Positions 54,394 to 64,000 of a stretch of 64,000 nt of DNA are shown here, one piece after another; position 1 is the first letter of the stretch, and each line of letters starts with the position of its first letter. Origin of the DNA: Craspedostauros australis (taxonomy: Eukaryota; Bacillariophyta; Bacillariophyceae; Mastogloiales; Achnanthaceae); NCBI GenBank assembly GCA_026770025.1, contig JAMXDE010000031.1:558001-622000 (forward strand), given 5' to 3'. Made by a program: the position numbers and the translations under genes. A model generated the notes under the pieces. It made no database searches. It was not told the DNA's origin and was given only the letters and a program-made list of their open reading frames with translations.

Positions 54394-57243
54394 ATGGGGC
54401 CACAAGCGAAGGGCGCGAGCTCCAACAGCACGGAACAGAACAATGCTACCAATGGAGGGGGTGTTATCGGCAATTCTGTTGGTGGTGCTGGTGGTAGTAG
54501 TGCAACCAGAGCTCCAGCACCGACTCAAGAGGATGGAGAGCGAATGGTTCTGGATGCATTGCTCAACATTGGTTCAACCACAACAACGCAGCAACCACAG
54601 CACCAACCACAGCACCAACAGCCCCGACGACAGCAGCCAGGCGGAGCTCAAGAACAGCAGGCGGAGCAACCGCCCCAACATCATCCACAGCATCTATCAC
54701 AAGTTCAGCCCCATGCACAGACTCAGACACAGACTCAACATCAATCCACGTCCACACCCACTTCTCAGGGACCTGCACCAGCCACAGTGCAAGCTCAGCC
54801 GCAGACACACTCCAACATCCCAGCAACGTTGCCATCGGCTCTTGCAGATGCGATTGCGAACATCATGAGATCGTCTGCAGCACCTTCCGGCACTGTGATA
54901 CCCCAGCCTGAGGCTGCAGCCGCATCACCATCATCAGGGGCAATGTCAGAACATGATCGTCGGAGTAGCTTGAGCGTGACGGACTCGATGCACGGCAGAT
55001 CCGCGCCAGGAGCATACGCCAACGGCCATGTGAATGGTGCCCATGCGACGAATGCTCACGCCAATCACAGCGTCAGCCACGGCACCAACGCCTCCGCGAC
55101 TACCAACACGTCCACAAGACAGGCTCTGCTCAACAGCGCAAACCCGTTCGCCGCGGCTTCCGCAGCGATGGCATCCAATCCCCTCGCGCACATGCGCAAT
55201 CAGCTGCAGGCGGCGGCATTGCTCAACAACCACTCCATCCTGCATCGCGGTGGTCTCAATTCCGCCCTTGGCTTGGCATCGCCATCGTCGCACGCTCAGC
55301 TGCTGGCATCAACACAGGGTCTGCCACCTTCCACGCTGCCCAATGCATCCTTGATCTTGCAACAACTCCTGCAGAACACCAGCACAGCTGCAGCTTCGAC
55401 TCCCTCCATCACCGTCGCCAACCGCAATGGCCCCAACACCCAGAACACCAGCGCGAGTGCGAACAACAACAACAACAACCACACCACCGCCACCAATGTC
55501 AGACCGCAAGTGAACGACTCACCCAATCAACAGGTTCAACAAGCCACAAGCCATGGGACCACCACCTCCACCTTCCGGCCATCGTCGCCACAGCCCGGCA
55601 TCAAAAGCCCCGTTGCGGAACTCCAGCCATCTTCCATGTCCCTGCTGTTGCCATCGCCGGCCAAGAGAGCCGGTGTCTGCAAGGACAAGGTCGAGGCCGC
55701 ACTGCGATCCAAGCCGCAGAGAGGACGCAAGCGCAATGATCTCAGTGAACTGGATCGTCTCGAACTCACCCGCACGCGCAATCGGGAGCATGCCAAGAGT
55801 ACGCGGTACGTTTGTGGCGCAGCAGAATGCTTGCTTCCAATCAGCCGACCAATGAATGAATGCTCACAAACTTGCATGCGAACATCCATTCCACATCTGT
55901 TGTACACTCCAATACTCATCCTGTTTCACTTCCATTCGCTTCCTCCACATGCACGCATCGTATCACCAACTACAGAATGAGAAAGAAAGTCCGATACCAG
56001 GAACTTGAAGAATCCGAACAACGCCTCAAGAAGTTGGAAGGGGTGCAGCAGCTACAACAGTCACGGCGCAAGCTCTTTCGGCAGTTTGTGGAGCGCAGAA
56101 TAGGAATGATGACGGCGGCATGTCAGCAATCGGCGAAGCGCAACTTCGACAGGAAGAAGGACAACGGTGAGAGTGAGAGCGATAGCAACAACAGCGGCAG
56201 TGGCAATGAGGACGACGCCACCACCGACACAACCGATCACGTCAGGGTCTCCTTGAACGATCTCATCACCAACGAAGAATCCTTCCATTGCACGATGGAC
56301 CACATTTCGAGCATGCCATCAGAGACGGACCAGAGTACCAAGGTGAGGCGGGGAAATGGATCTGTTTTGCACAATGCTCTGTGTAATGCTCTGGATGATC
56401 ATCTATTGCATTGGATGCATCAGTACTGCGTTTTGGGGGGTCTGTTTGCTGATGTGGTGATGTCCCTTGTTCCTCCTACACGTCATTCCACATGACAGCA
56501 CAAGCACACCGTACCGCATCATGCCATTCCATCGAGTACTGTATTCGCTCACACTTTGCATGCAAACACTTTGACTCTTGAACTGCCCTCTTCCACAGGT
56601 CAAACCTTTCTCATCATCGTCGACGCTGTCGTCGTCGTCGTCTCTGGCATCCACCATATCACCGAGATTGGCACCGATGCACATGTGGGATGCGGAGCTC
56701 GCAGCCCAAATCAGGATCCACAACATCTTCCCGCCGTCCGCACCGCACCGCCTGGGATATCATATCGAAGGAGACGATTACGGCGTGGCCTGCACCGATG
56801 ACAACCGATGCTTCGGTCTGGTCCATATTTCACAAGCATTGGAAGACAAGGGCGCCGCACCCACGAACAACCGGCTGCTCCTCGCCGGTGTCCTCATTGT
56901 TCACTTCGTGCCAGCATCCACAAAGATCACGACCGCGCAGTGGCACACAACGACCAATTGCATCCCTGAACTTAATCCGCAGCAACGGACGTATGCGACC
57001 GCAGGTTTGGCGACAGACCAGCAGCAACAACGACATGCGCAAGGTGGGCTTCGTTCAGGTGACGATGCAGCGACGCAAGGGCAGCTGTCGACCAACGCAA
57101 AGAGCGACGGTGATGATGCAACAAACGCGGTGGAAGATGGTGCGACGAAGGATATTCACATCGACAGAGTCTATTCCAGCGTGGTTTCGTTGGAACGGCA
57201 TGGGGATATTGATCCAGGGAATGGGGTTGGGATGAATATTTGA
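54394..57243 (+). CDS. bZIP transcription factor, three exons
   Basis: Exons 54394-55805, 55976-56342 and 56599-57243 join in frame to 807 residues. A long low-complexity N-terminus (Gln, Thr, Ala, His and Asn rich) could be a transactivation region. The basic region near residues 459-475 (RTRNREHAKSTRMRKK) has the N-x7-R bZIP signature, followed by a leucine-zipper-like stretch (YQELEESEQRLKKLEGV). The first intron splits the second Arg of this motif. The C-terminal 200 residues form a globular region (FGLVHISQALED; LLLAGVLIVHFVPASTK) that may be a PAS-like or family-specific module. It is a nuclear DNA-binding regulator with unknown targets. No LOV photoreceptor motif was seen. Confidence 0.87.
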
Positions 57244-57884
57244 TGTGTAATATCTGCAAATGACACTCTGGCATGGAGTAGCGTGGCGTATGTACTCTAT
57301 TTATTGCACTTGTGCAAGACCATACAGTGGAGAGTTACAACCAAGGGCACCGACTGCTCTGGCACTGCCATACTCTACCCTCTATGTAAATCTGATCTCA
57401 TCTACATCTATTATGCTCTATTGCCATTGTCATAGTACTATACTTGTGTGGTACTAAAAGGTATGATGCGCTAGTGACTGCGCTACGCTCCATCACCACT
57501 CTCGCATCGTGGCATCCGACAAGAGGGCGGGTACGACAACTCCCACAAACTGCGCCGCTAGTTTGTGTGTAGTTCTAGATGAGTCCTGCCAAGATTGACT
57601 TGTTGCGAAGAAACGCGAAGCCCATGTCTGTCGACTTTCTGTCACGTGTTGTTGATGTTCTCCTTCGCTTTCGTGTGAAGTTTGAGGAACAAGTGTTGCG
57701 AACCCATTCATGCCATAGTGATCTGCAATAGCAATCGCAAGCGCAGCAACAGAGAGAGGAACAGCTCCTGTCACAAACATCCTAACCATCACAATTAGAC
57801 AGAGCATCAACAACAGCAACAGCTACAGCAACAGCGACAGCGACAGTGTCAGCAGCAGCAGTATCAGCAGTATCGAGTGAGAGC
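57244..57884. other. Intergenic region with the G3P dehydrogenase leader
   Basis: The last 100 bases are a CAG/CAACAG-rich leader (57801-57884). No gene was seen in the rest. Confidence 0.45.
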
Positions 57885-59150
57885 ATGTCGAGCAACCGCA
57901 ACCTCTCATCGTCATCGCTAATAGGCACCGCCATCGCGGCATCCTTCCTGACGGGCGTCGGCATGAGCGTGTACTTCATGCGAGTCCGCGATAGAGAACG
58001 GCTGCGCAAGGCAGCATCCCGCGTCAAGACCACGTTGCGCAAGCAGACGCAGCGTTTCAATCTGGGACCAAGGTTTTCCACGTTTTCTACCACAGCACAT
58101 CCCAAGATCATCGTGGTGGGAGCTGGGAACTATGGTACCGCGATGGCCTACACAGCCGCGAGGCATCGGGAACATGAGGTCATTCTGTTCATGAGAGATC
58201 CGGAGCAATGCAGGTGCATCAACGAGGAGGGATACAATCCCAAGTACCTGTCCAAGTACCCGTTGACGGTTGACGGCAACAAGATCACAGGGATTTGCAC
58301 GAAGGAAGATCTTGCAAAGCATCTGCAAACGCCGGACGTGCTCCTCATCCTGGCCTTGCCGTGCCAAAAGACCGTCGATTGGATCTGTGACCATCGCAGC
58401 ATCATCCCGCCGAACGTCCTCATCTGCAGCACGGCCAAGGGGCTGTACCTCAAGACGAAGCAGCTGATCGGACATGCTATCCTGGATGCGCTGGATCGTG
58501 CCGAGCAGCCACTGACGTTCCTCAGCGGACCCGGCTTCGCGGAGGAGATCGTCAAGGGACACCCCACGTCGGTGGTGGTGGCATCCGACCAGCTCTTCCT
58601 CGCCGTGCGCGTGCAGAGGATCATGAGCAACATGCGCAATTTCCGCGTCTACACGTCGCAGGACCCCATCGGCGTGCAGCTGGGTGGCGCCCTCAAGAAC
58701 CCCCTGGCCGTCGGAGCCGGGATGCTGACGGGTATGGGATTTGGAATCAACACGCTGTCTGGAAGCGTCACGCGCGCTAGCCGCGAATTGTGCGATCTGT
58801 GCATCGCCATGGGCGGGGATCCGCAGACCATCAACGGCTTGTCGGGCATTGGCGATCTCGTGCTGACGTGCTTTTCGGACAAGTCCCGAAATCAGCGATG
58901 CGGGCAGCGTCTCATCAAGGGGGAGAGGATCGAGGACATTCAGAAGGACTACACTGTGGAGGGTGTCGCCACGGCCGATGTCGCGATGGTGTACGCGGAG
59001 ATGTGCGGTCTGGAGCTGCCGCTCTTCTCGGTCGTGCATGCCTTGATCCACAAGACGATCGATGCTGACAAGGCTGTGGAGATGATGATGGGCAGGTCCT
59101 TGAAGCCGGAGACGGATCGGGGTTCTCACCATGCGGTTGGTTTGGTGTAG
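57885..59150 (+). CDS. GPD1: NAD-dependent glycerol-3-phosphate dehydrogenase
   Basis: Single exon, 421 residues from ATG 57885. It converts dihydroxyacetone phosphate and NADH to glycerol-3-phosphate, feeding glycerolipid and glycerol synthesis. The dinucleotide motif GAGNYGTAMA lies near residue 77. The two active-site Lys positions are STAKGLY near 182 and ALKNPLAVGAG near 268. LSGPGFAEEIVKGHPTSVV, NGLSGIGDLVLTC and SRNQRCG are also typical. The first 60 residues hold a hydrophobic segment (LIGTAIAASFLTGVGMSVYF) and a basic stretch, suggesting a membrane anchor or plastid/mitochondrial targeting, but I cannot decide which. The bacterial-like architecture (GpsA style) and the extension are the notable features. 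The antisense ORF (57918-59132) is a shadow. Confidence 0.94.
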   Translation: MSSNRNLSSSSLIGTAIAASFLTGVGMSVYFMRVRDRERLRKAASRVKTTLRKQTQRFNLGPRFSTFSTTAHPKIIVVGAGNYGTAMAYTAARHREHEVILFMRDPEQCRCINEEGYNPKYLSKYPLTVDGNKITGICTKEDLAKHLQTPDVLLILALPCQKTVDWICDHRSIIPPNVLICSTAKGLYLKTKQLIGHAILDALDRAEQPLTFLSGPGFAEEIVKGHPTSVVVASDQLFLAVRVQRIMSNMRNFRVYTSQDPIGVQLGGALKNPLAVGAGMLTGMGFGINTLSGSVTRASRELCDLCIAMGGDPQTINGLSGIGDLVLTCFSDKSRNQRCGQRLIKGERIEDIQKDYTVEGVATADVAMVYAEMCGLELPLFSVVHALIHKTIDADKAVEMMMGRSLKPETDRGSHHAVGLV

Positions 59151-59750
59151 CGTAGAAGAGAGCAGAACATACCATATAATAGGTCGTTGATGATGCGCAG
59201 TAGTGTAATCTTGGTGTTAGCAAAGGAACGACTCCCTCCGCAACGAACGTTCGTTGTTGAACATTGCGTCTACGAACTTGCACAGGTTGGAAACCTTTCG
59301 ATCAGCGATGACATGGCTGACAACGCTGCTCCAACCGGTGCACTTGCGACTTGTAGTTGGACATGTAAAGTTGATTATATTGCTGCTGCTTTAATCACAA
59401 ATACTCGTAGGATGATGAAACGATGGGACATTGGACAGAGCGGGAGTACAACCTCTCGCTGCCATCGTTCCGTGGAGGCCTCTGTGGCCATTTCTCTTCA
59501 TCTTTCGAGATTGACACGTATTTCTCTCTCTCTCTTTCATTCACTCACTTGGTTACTCTTTCACATCATGTTCTCGAGCCTGCAGACTGTTCACGCCAAG
59601 TTCATGTTGGTCTGGCCGAAGCCGCCGCGGCATCTTACTCACTCTGAGATCGTTTGGCGCTTCTAACCGAATCTCGGTAAAATCGCCATACGAAGCTCCA
59701 CACCACTTGCTTGCATGTTTGCAATTGTTGATATTGGCCATTTCGCCGCC
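59151..59750. other. Convergent intergenic region, no gene seen
   Basis: This is the 3' flank of G3P dehydrogenase and metacaspase. A (CT)n tract lies near 59524-59535. Nothing else was recognised. Confidence 0.5.
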
Positions 59751-61280
59751 TTACTGAATGAGGCAACCGCAGGTCTGCATGGCCGTTTCCATTGGATCAC
59801 TACCGCCGCCGCCGCCTGCTGCAGCACCGCCACCGGCTGCCAAGAATGCAGTCATGAGGCCCATCATTGGAGCAAAGTCGAAGCCTTCGGCCAGGTGCAT
59901 CTCTTGCTCTTCGCCATCGGCAACAAAGACGTATGGGAGGTCAAGAACGGTTCCGGAATGGCAGCAGTCCATGATGGAAGTACAGAAGACTCCCTCTGGC
60001 ATGGGTGCGACCAGGGTGTTGAAGAGGTCGTCATCGCGGATCTGACCGGCGTTGTGGTAGTCGAGCGGGACCAAGGTCTCGTCGTATCCATCCTGCTCGT
60101 CACCATCGTCGTCCTTCAGCTTGCCTCCGTGGCCGGAGTAGTGGAGGAACACCACATCACCTGGCTCACTGGCAGCGACGATCTCCTTGTATGCAGCAAG
60201 GATGTTGTCGTGTGTTGGGTTGGTGTGGTTGCCATCGTCCATCAGCACGGTGATGTTCTGCTCCTCGAATCCGTGGCAGTCCTTGATGTATTCTTTCATC
60301 TGCGAAAAATGGATTGGAAGTGTGTTCATGTTGGAATCGTTGTACGTCCATGGGGTGTTGTCGTTGTTGTTGTCGTTGTGCAACGGTGTGAGGAATAGTG
60401 TGAGTGCGTAGTCATTTCCGTTGGTCATGATTTTCTGAAGGGGAGAGCATGGTAGATTGATTGAAAGCTATGGATCGCCACCCATGGCGATGATGCAAGT
60501 TCTTCATCCATGCTGGAACATTAGCTATCCCATGCGAGTACAACAATGGAAGCGATGCGCACGACCCGTTCATCACACATCGCCGATGCGACTCCATCGC
60601 AACTTACGTTTCCAACATCGTTGTGGCACCCGCGCAGCTCTCCGTTCTGTCCGACATAGTTGATTCCACTGCATACATCAGATGCACGGAATCATATCCC
60701 GAGAGGATTCGTTCGAGAGGTACGAAAGGAAACATAGGTGTGAGTGCTTTGGTTGTTTCGACGAACCACCGAAGATCCCGATGCAAAACCCCGGTTCGTC
60801 GTTGGTAGATTCTCTCTTCGTGAATCCAATCAGCTGCCGTTTCTCCGCTCCAAGTCACCAAGCAACATGGCACGAGATTGCTTCCATCCTGTCCAATCCA
60901 ATCCAATCCATTACTTACATCATGACGGCTCTGGCGGTTCCGCTGAAACCTGGCGGCACGAGGTCGAAGTTGTCGTGAATGTCCATGGGACGCGAAGACG
61001 AGAGCTGCGGCACCTGCGTGAAGGACTTCTGCTCCAGCATCCCGCGCACCTTGAGGAGGGTGTCCTGGAAGCTGAGATCCTTTCCGGTGTTCTGATGATC
61101 AGCATAGGTGACGTTGAGGAGGGCGGAGGTGAGGGCACCGCCGGCTCGTCCAGCTGGATCCGGAAGCTGGAAACTAGCGACGTTGCTGACATCCGCGGAG
61201 GTCTGCGAATCGCGGCATCCGCTGATCATGCGGAAGTCGGCGGGGATTGCCTTCTTGGCTTGTTCCAGTGAATCGGCCAT
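59751..61280 (-). CDS. Type III metacaspase (p10 before p20), three exons
   Basis: Exons 61280-60919, 60668-60608 and 60299-59751 join in phase to 323 residues. The N-terminal 105 residues are p10-like ([30 protein letters not shown]), followed by the p20 core: [20 protein letters not shown], the catalytic His in LHYSGHGG near 198 and the catalytic Cys in SIMDCCHSG near 252. This p10-p20 order is the reverse of type I/II metacaspases and defines type III, described in algae with secondary plastids. The enzyme should cleave after Arg or Lys and act in stress or programmed cell death. The C-terminus is Gly/Ala-rich and ends TCGCLIQ. The large third frame opens further upstream, but TTTTTCGCAG|ATGAAAG at 60299 restores the conserved N-MKEYIKD junction. 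Confidence 0.93.
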
Positions 61281-62235
61281 CTTGTCTCTTCAGTTGATTT
61301 GAGTTGGGTTGTGTTGTGTTGTGAGGACAGCAACGGGTGCAGTTTGACTTTTGGCTTGTGTTAGCAATTATGATTGTGTTGCTATTGTTGTTGTGGTTAT
61401 GGTTATGGTTGTGACTGCGGCTGGAGCTGTCGTGACCAAGATCGTGATTGTGAGGCGTTGGGTGGATTGGCGCGAGGTGTCAGCTCGGCAGAACGAGCAG
61501 CTCGCGGAAGAAGGAAGAGCAAACCACTCCCCCGCTTTGCACTCTTCCAACGGTTGCGCGTGTGTCAGCGCAACGTGCGCGCACGGCGTGTACCTACTAC
61601 TATTGCGTGCGCACATGCGAACCACAGAAAAGGATTTGGCTTCCGATTTTCGCCTCTCGCACAAACTCGTGATTGGCCAATCAAGCAGAGCGAACAAGAC
61701 ACAAAATGTGAGACAAATTTCAACAATTCGGCGAGGAGTTGCGCGCACCACAAATTCTCCCTTTTGACAACTTCGATCAACACGGAACTGGAATGGTCGT
61801 GTTGATCGGGTGTTGGTCACACCATCGTCTGTCCGTGTCCGTCAGAATCTTGCAAATCGAGACAACCATCAACGATTGACCAAACACGAACATGGCGATG
61901 GAAGGAAAAGGAAGCGACCATGGCGCAACGATGTGTCGGCGTGCCGTCATGGAACCCAAGGGACACGGCGGAGTGCTCGCAAGATCCGATCAACATTCAC
62001 ACACGCTTGCCAGCACGGTATCACACTCCACCATAGAATGCATACGGAGAGAGAGAGAGAGCAGACTGCTAACGTTTTATACCATACGACGAATACCAAT
62101 ACTCCATACGATCACAATTTATCCCGACGTCGTGCCTCACAGAAACAGCAGCAGCAATACACGATAGCCATACACGATAGCAATAGTCGTACCCGTGCCA
62201 TCAATACAGAGACAAAGCCAATCAAAAGTAACAGA
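61281..62235. other. Divergent intergenic region
   Basis: This contains promoters of the metacaspase and the downstream membrane protein. A (GA)n tract lies near 62048-62061. The last 190 bases have no plus-strand ATG. The reading frame of the following gene is open back to 61810 and includes an ATG near 62038, but the low-complexity peptide argues against it. Confidence 0.5.
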
Positions 62236-63108
62236 ATGGCATCATCCGGTCCATCATCCACCCTGATGGGAGGCGCGCTGCTGGTTGTGGCGGCCGCAGC
62301 CACGACGTACTTCACCGCCTTCGCAGGCAAGGGATCCACGAAGGGAGATCTCGGGGATATCGACGACATGGACGACGAAGTGGAGTACATCACGGAGGAC
62401 GACGTCGTGAAGGTCTTCGAGCGGCTCTTCCTGGAGATGCAGGCGGTGGTCGGTTCTTTGTCGCAGCAGATCCAGCAGATCCAAATGTCGGGACAGATGA
62501 TCCCGGAGAAGCAGCTGCGCCAGATCCTTCGGAACGAGTTCGAGCGCGCGCTGTCCATCAAGCAGCAGCAGGTCTTCGACGCGTTCGGCATCGAGGAGGA
62601 CTGCCTAAAGGAGGCCGTGTGGGAGATGTTCGCCAAGGAGGATGAGCAGCCGAACTCGTATCCCAAGGCCGTCAAGTCGGTGGAGCGATTCCAAAAGCTG
62701 TGGGAGAATCTCACGGGCGAGTCTGTCATCGGCAAGCGTCCGGGACAGTCCACTTCGCGCAGCGCGCCGGAACCGCCGATGGAGATCCTGTCGCCCGAGA
62801 AGGTCGTGGAGGCCGCCGAGATTTACTTCGGCGCATTGACCAAGACCATGGAGAATCTCGTCAACAAGCTCAAGGCGGAAGGCAAGAATCCGCAGGATCT
62901 AGCCGTCGCCAAGGAGCTGCAGATGGAATTCTCCGCCGTTGCCAACGACAAGGGCGAGGAGGCCCTTCAGACGCTCGGCATCAAGCTCAATCAGTTCCAG
63001 AAATCCATCGAGGCCAACGCCCAGAACCCCACGGTCGCGCGGTCGCTGGCCATGCTGCAGATGAAGCAGCAGCAGGAGCTGGCAGCATTGGGGGCCATGC
63101 CGATGTAA
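62236..63108 (+). CDS. Membrane-anchored alpha-helical protein of unknown function, 290 aa
   Basis: Single exon. An N-terminal hydrophobic segment (LMGGALLVVAAAATTYFTAF, residues about 10-29) is followed by an acidic linker (GDIDDMDDEVEYITEDD) and a mostly alpha-helical body with amphipathic segments (DDVVKVFERLFLEMQAVVGS; EKQLRQILRNEFERAL). The end is Met/Gln-rich. No enzymatic motif is visible. The conserved-looking style suggests a stramenopile family, but I do not recognise it. The start at 62236 was preferred over the longer frame because the upstream part is low complexity and the 190 bases before it have no ATG. Confidence 0.75.
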   Translation: MASSGPSSTLMGGALLVVAAAATTYFTAFAGKGSTKGDLGDIDDMDDEVEYITEDDVVKVFERLFLEMQAVVGSLSQQIQQIQMSGQMIPEKQLRQILRNEFERALSIKQQQVFDAFGIEEDCLKEAVWEMFAKEDEQPNSYPKAVKSVERFQKLWENLTGESVIGKRPGQSTSRSAPEPPMEILSPEKVVEAAEIYFGALTKTMENLVNKLKAEGKNPQDLAVAKELQMEFSAVANDKGEEALQTLGIKLNQFQKSIEANAQNPTVARSLAMLQMKQQQELAALGAMPM

Positions 63109-63411
63109 GAGTTGGCTGTTTTCCGAAGCGTTCTCACGAGTGTCTCAGCAACGTGAGTCTGGGAGAGTAACTGCTGTTCTCTGCCCCATCGAACTCGTAT
63201 AACATCTAAATACACCGCTGTATCCTCATACATTTGCATAAAGATGTCGTAGCAGATCTTTAGCAAGTTTGACTAGAGTAGCTCGAACCGTATTCCACAC
63301 CAACAGTAGAGTACAGTAGAGCCTGTTGTTGCATTATCATCCTTTCGCCAACGTTGACACCTACTCGCACGTGTCTCGTAGCATACGTGCCGTACGTATG
63401 TGTATTTCACG
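63109..63411. other. Convergent intergenic region, no gene seen
   Basis: Short 3' flank between the unknown membrane protein and the PPR-like gene. Nothing recognisable. Confidence 0.5.
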
Positions 63412-64000
63412 TCACGGTTTGGGCATTGGTGGGAGGTCCACCTTGATGGCCGGTTCCAGCCGATCTTCACCGTGATCATCGTTTTCCCTCTCTCCAAAGT
63501 CTTGCTCCTCGTCATCCACCGTCTCTTGCATTTGTGCTGGTAACGGTGCTCGTTCTTGTATCTCTACTGGCACGGCTGCTGGGATTTGCACACCCAAGGT
63601 CTCTACAACCCTCTCCACTTTGCTCTTGAACATACCATCCTTCTTGCAACGTTTCACCAACTCGAGGATAATTCCCTTACGTCTCGCTTCCCTTGCTTCG
63701 TCTTCTGGTGTCAACACCAATGACGACGACGACTCCATCAAATTGGAACAGGCTCGCAGCATCAGAACATACGTGTTGGCATCCACAGAGAACTCGCTGG
63801 AGTGCAGATTGTCAAACGCCAGCTGCGCGGCCTTCCAGGCTTCCTCCTTGTGCTCCAGCTCCCGCCCGCACACGGCGATGTACGTGTTCCAGAATTTGCG
63901 ATGCGTCGTGATCTTCAGTTCCTGCGCGATCTCCACGATGCGATCGGCCTTTTCCAGCATGCTGATCTGAGAATTGCGATTGCACGAAATGATGAACAGG
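63412..64000 (-). CDS. PPR/helical-repeat protein, 3' part only (partial)
   Basis: The frame is open from the window edge to a TAA/TGA-bounded end at 63412 and continues beyond 64000, so the N-terminus is missing. The visible 196 residues include helix-pair repeats of PPR character (LEKADRIVEIAQELKITTHR; FWNTYIAVCGRELEHKEEAW; ANTYVLMLRACSNLM), then a Glu/Asp/Pro-rich C-terminus. PPR proteins bind RNA in mitochondria or plastids to control processing, splicing or translation; here this is inferred from repeat style only. A TPR-like protein is an alternative. Confidence 0.65.
   Translation of the reverse strand, partial: LFIISCNRNSQISMLEKADRIVEIAQELKITTHRKFWNTYIAVCGRELEHKEEAWKAAQLAFDNLHSSEFSVDANTYVLMLRACSNLMESSSSLVLTPEDEAREARRKGIILELVKRCKKDGMFKSKVERVVETLGVQIPAAVPVEIQERAPLPAQMQETVDDEEQDFGERENDDHGEDRLEPAIKVDLPPMPKP

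Noticed and set aside
57918-59132. 404-codon minus-strand ORF opposite G3P dehydrogenase
   Set aside because: It lies fully inside a confident gene on the other strand, and the translation is His/Arg-rich with no domain. It is a shadow caused by codon use.
60300-60428. Coding use of the open frame before the third metacaspase exon
   Set aside because: Although open, the peptide ([14 protein letters not shown]) interrupts the conserved NDVGN-MKEYI junction, and the acceptor at 60300 restores the family sequence.

Overview
This is nuclear DNA from a eukaryote, most likely a diatom (stramenopile alga). The evidence is: GT-AG spliceosomal introns of about 100-430 bases (shorter proposals are noted as weak); single-gene spacing with no operons; long ATG-poor leaders; a permuted type III metacaspase, an arrangement known mainly from algae with secondary plastids; a secretory/membrane protein with Pro-Thr-rich linkers; and several large ankyrin proteins. 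I cannot name the species. No tRNA, rRNA, CRISPR array or transposon was recognised.

Layout from left to right: the end of an unidentified gene (1-107); a Gln-rich ankyrin protein on the minus strand (899-2791) with a remarkable leader of about 1.6 kb that has no ATG; an SDR reductase (5963-6709); a four-exon Sen1/senataxin-type helicase (6910-11627) whose P-loop is encoded by a 19-base microexon; an armadillo-like protein (12923-14412); a single-pass membrane protein with a repeat-bearing tail (15342-18031); two short, doubtful, possibly organelle-targeted genes (19057-20812); an ABCF3/Gcn20-type ATPase (21354-24437); a GMAP-210/Rud3-type golgin (24611-27912); a GT2-like glycosyltransferase (28464-29909); a TrmO-type tRNA methyltransferase fused to twelve DVGGFKVAKK repeats (30777-33959), followed by a broken zinc-motif remnant; and a long-form tRNase Z (34787-37612).

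The second half holds a gene-poor 3 kb stretch, a GT61-type glycosyltransferase (40577-42472), two related ankyrin genes (43640-45067, 46767-49160) flanking a frameshifted BTB/POZ pseudogene (45984-46685), a sphingomyelinase-like phosphodiesterase (50808-51824), a three-exon bZIP factor (54394-57243), NAD-dependent glycerol-3-phosphate dehydrogenase (57885-59150), a type III metacaspase (59751-61280), a conserved-looking membrane-anchored protein of unknown role (62236-63108), and the 3' end of a PPR-like gene running off the window (63412-64000).

The genes are mostly unrelated housekeeping functions: RNA processing (Sen1, tRNase Z, TrmO), translation control (ABCF), Golgi traffic and glycosylation (golgin, two glycosyltransferases), lipid metabolism (G3P dehydrogenase, sphingomyelinase-like enzyme) and stress or cell death (metacaspase). 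The only suggestive functional neighbours are TrmO and tRNase Z, both acting on tRNA. The strongest unusual signals are the ATG-free leader, the P-loop microexon, the TrmO repeat fusion with its broken tail, and the BTB pseudogene with compensating frameshifts. All coordinates and splice sites come from reading the sequence; none has been checked against transcripts or databases.
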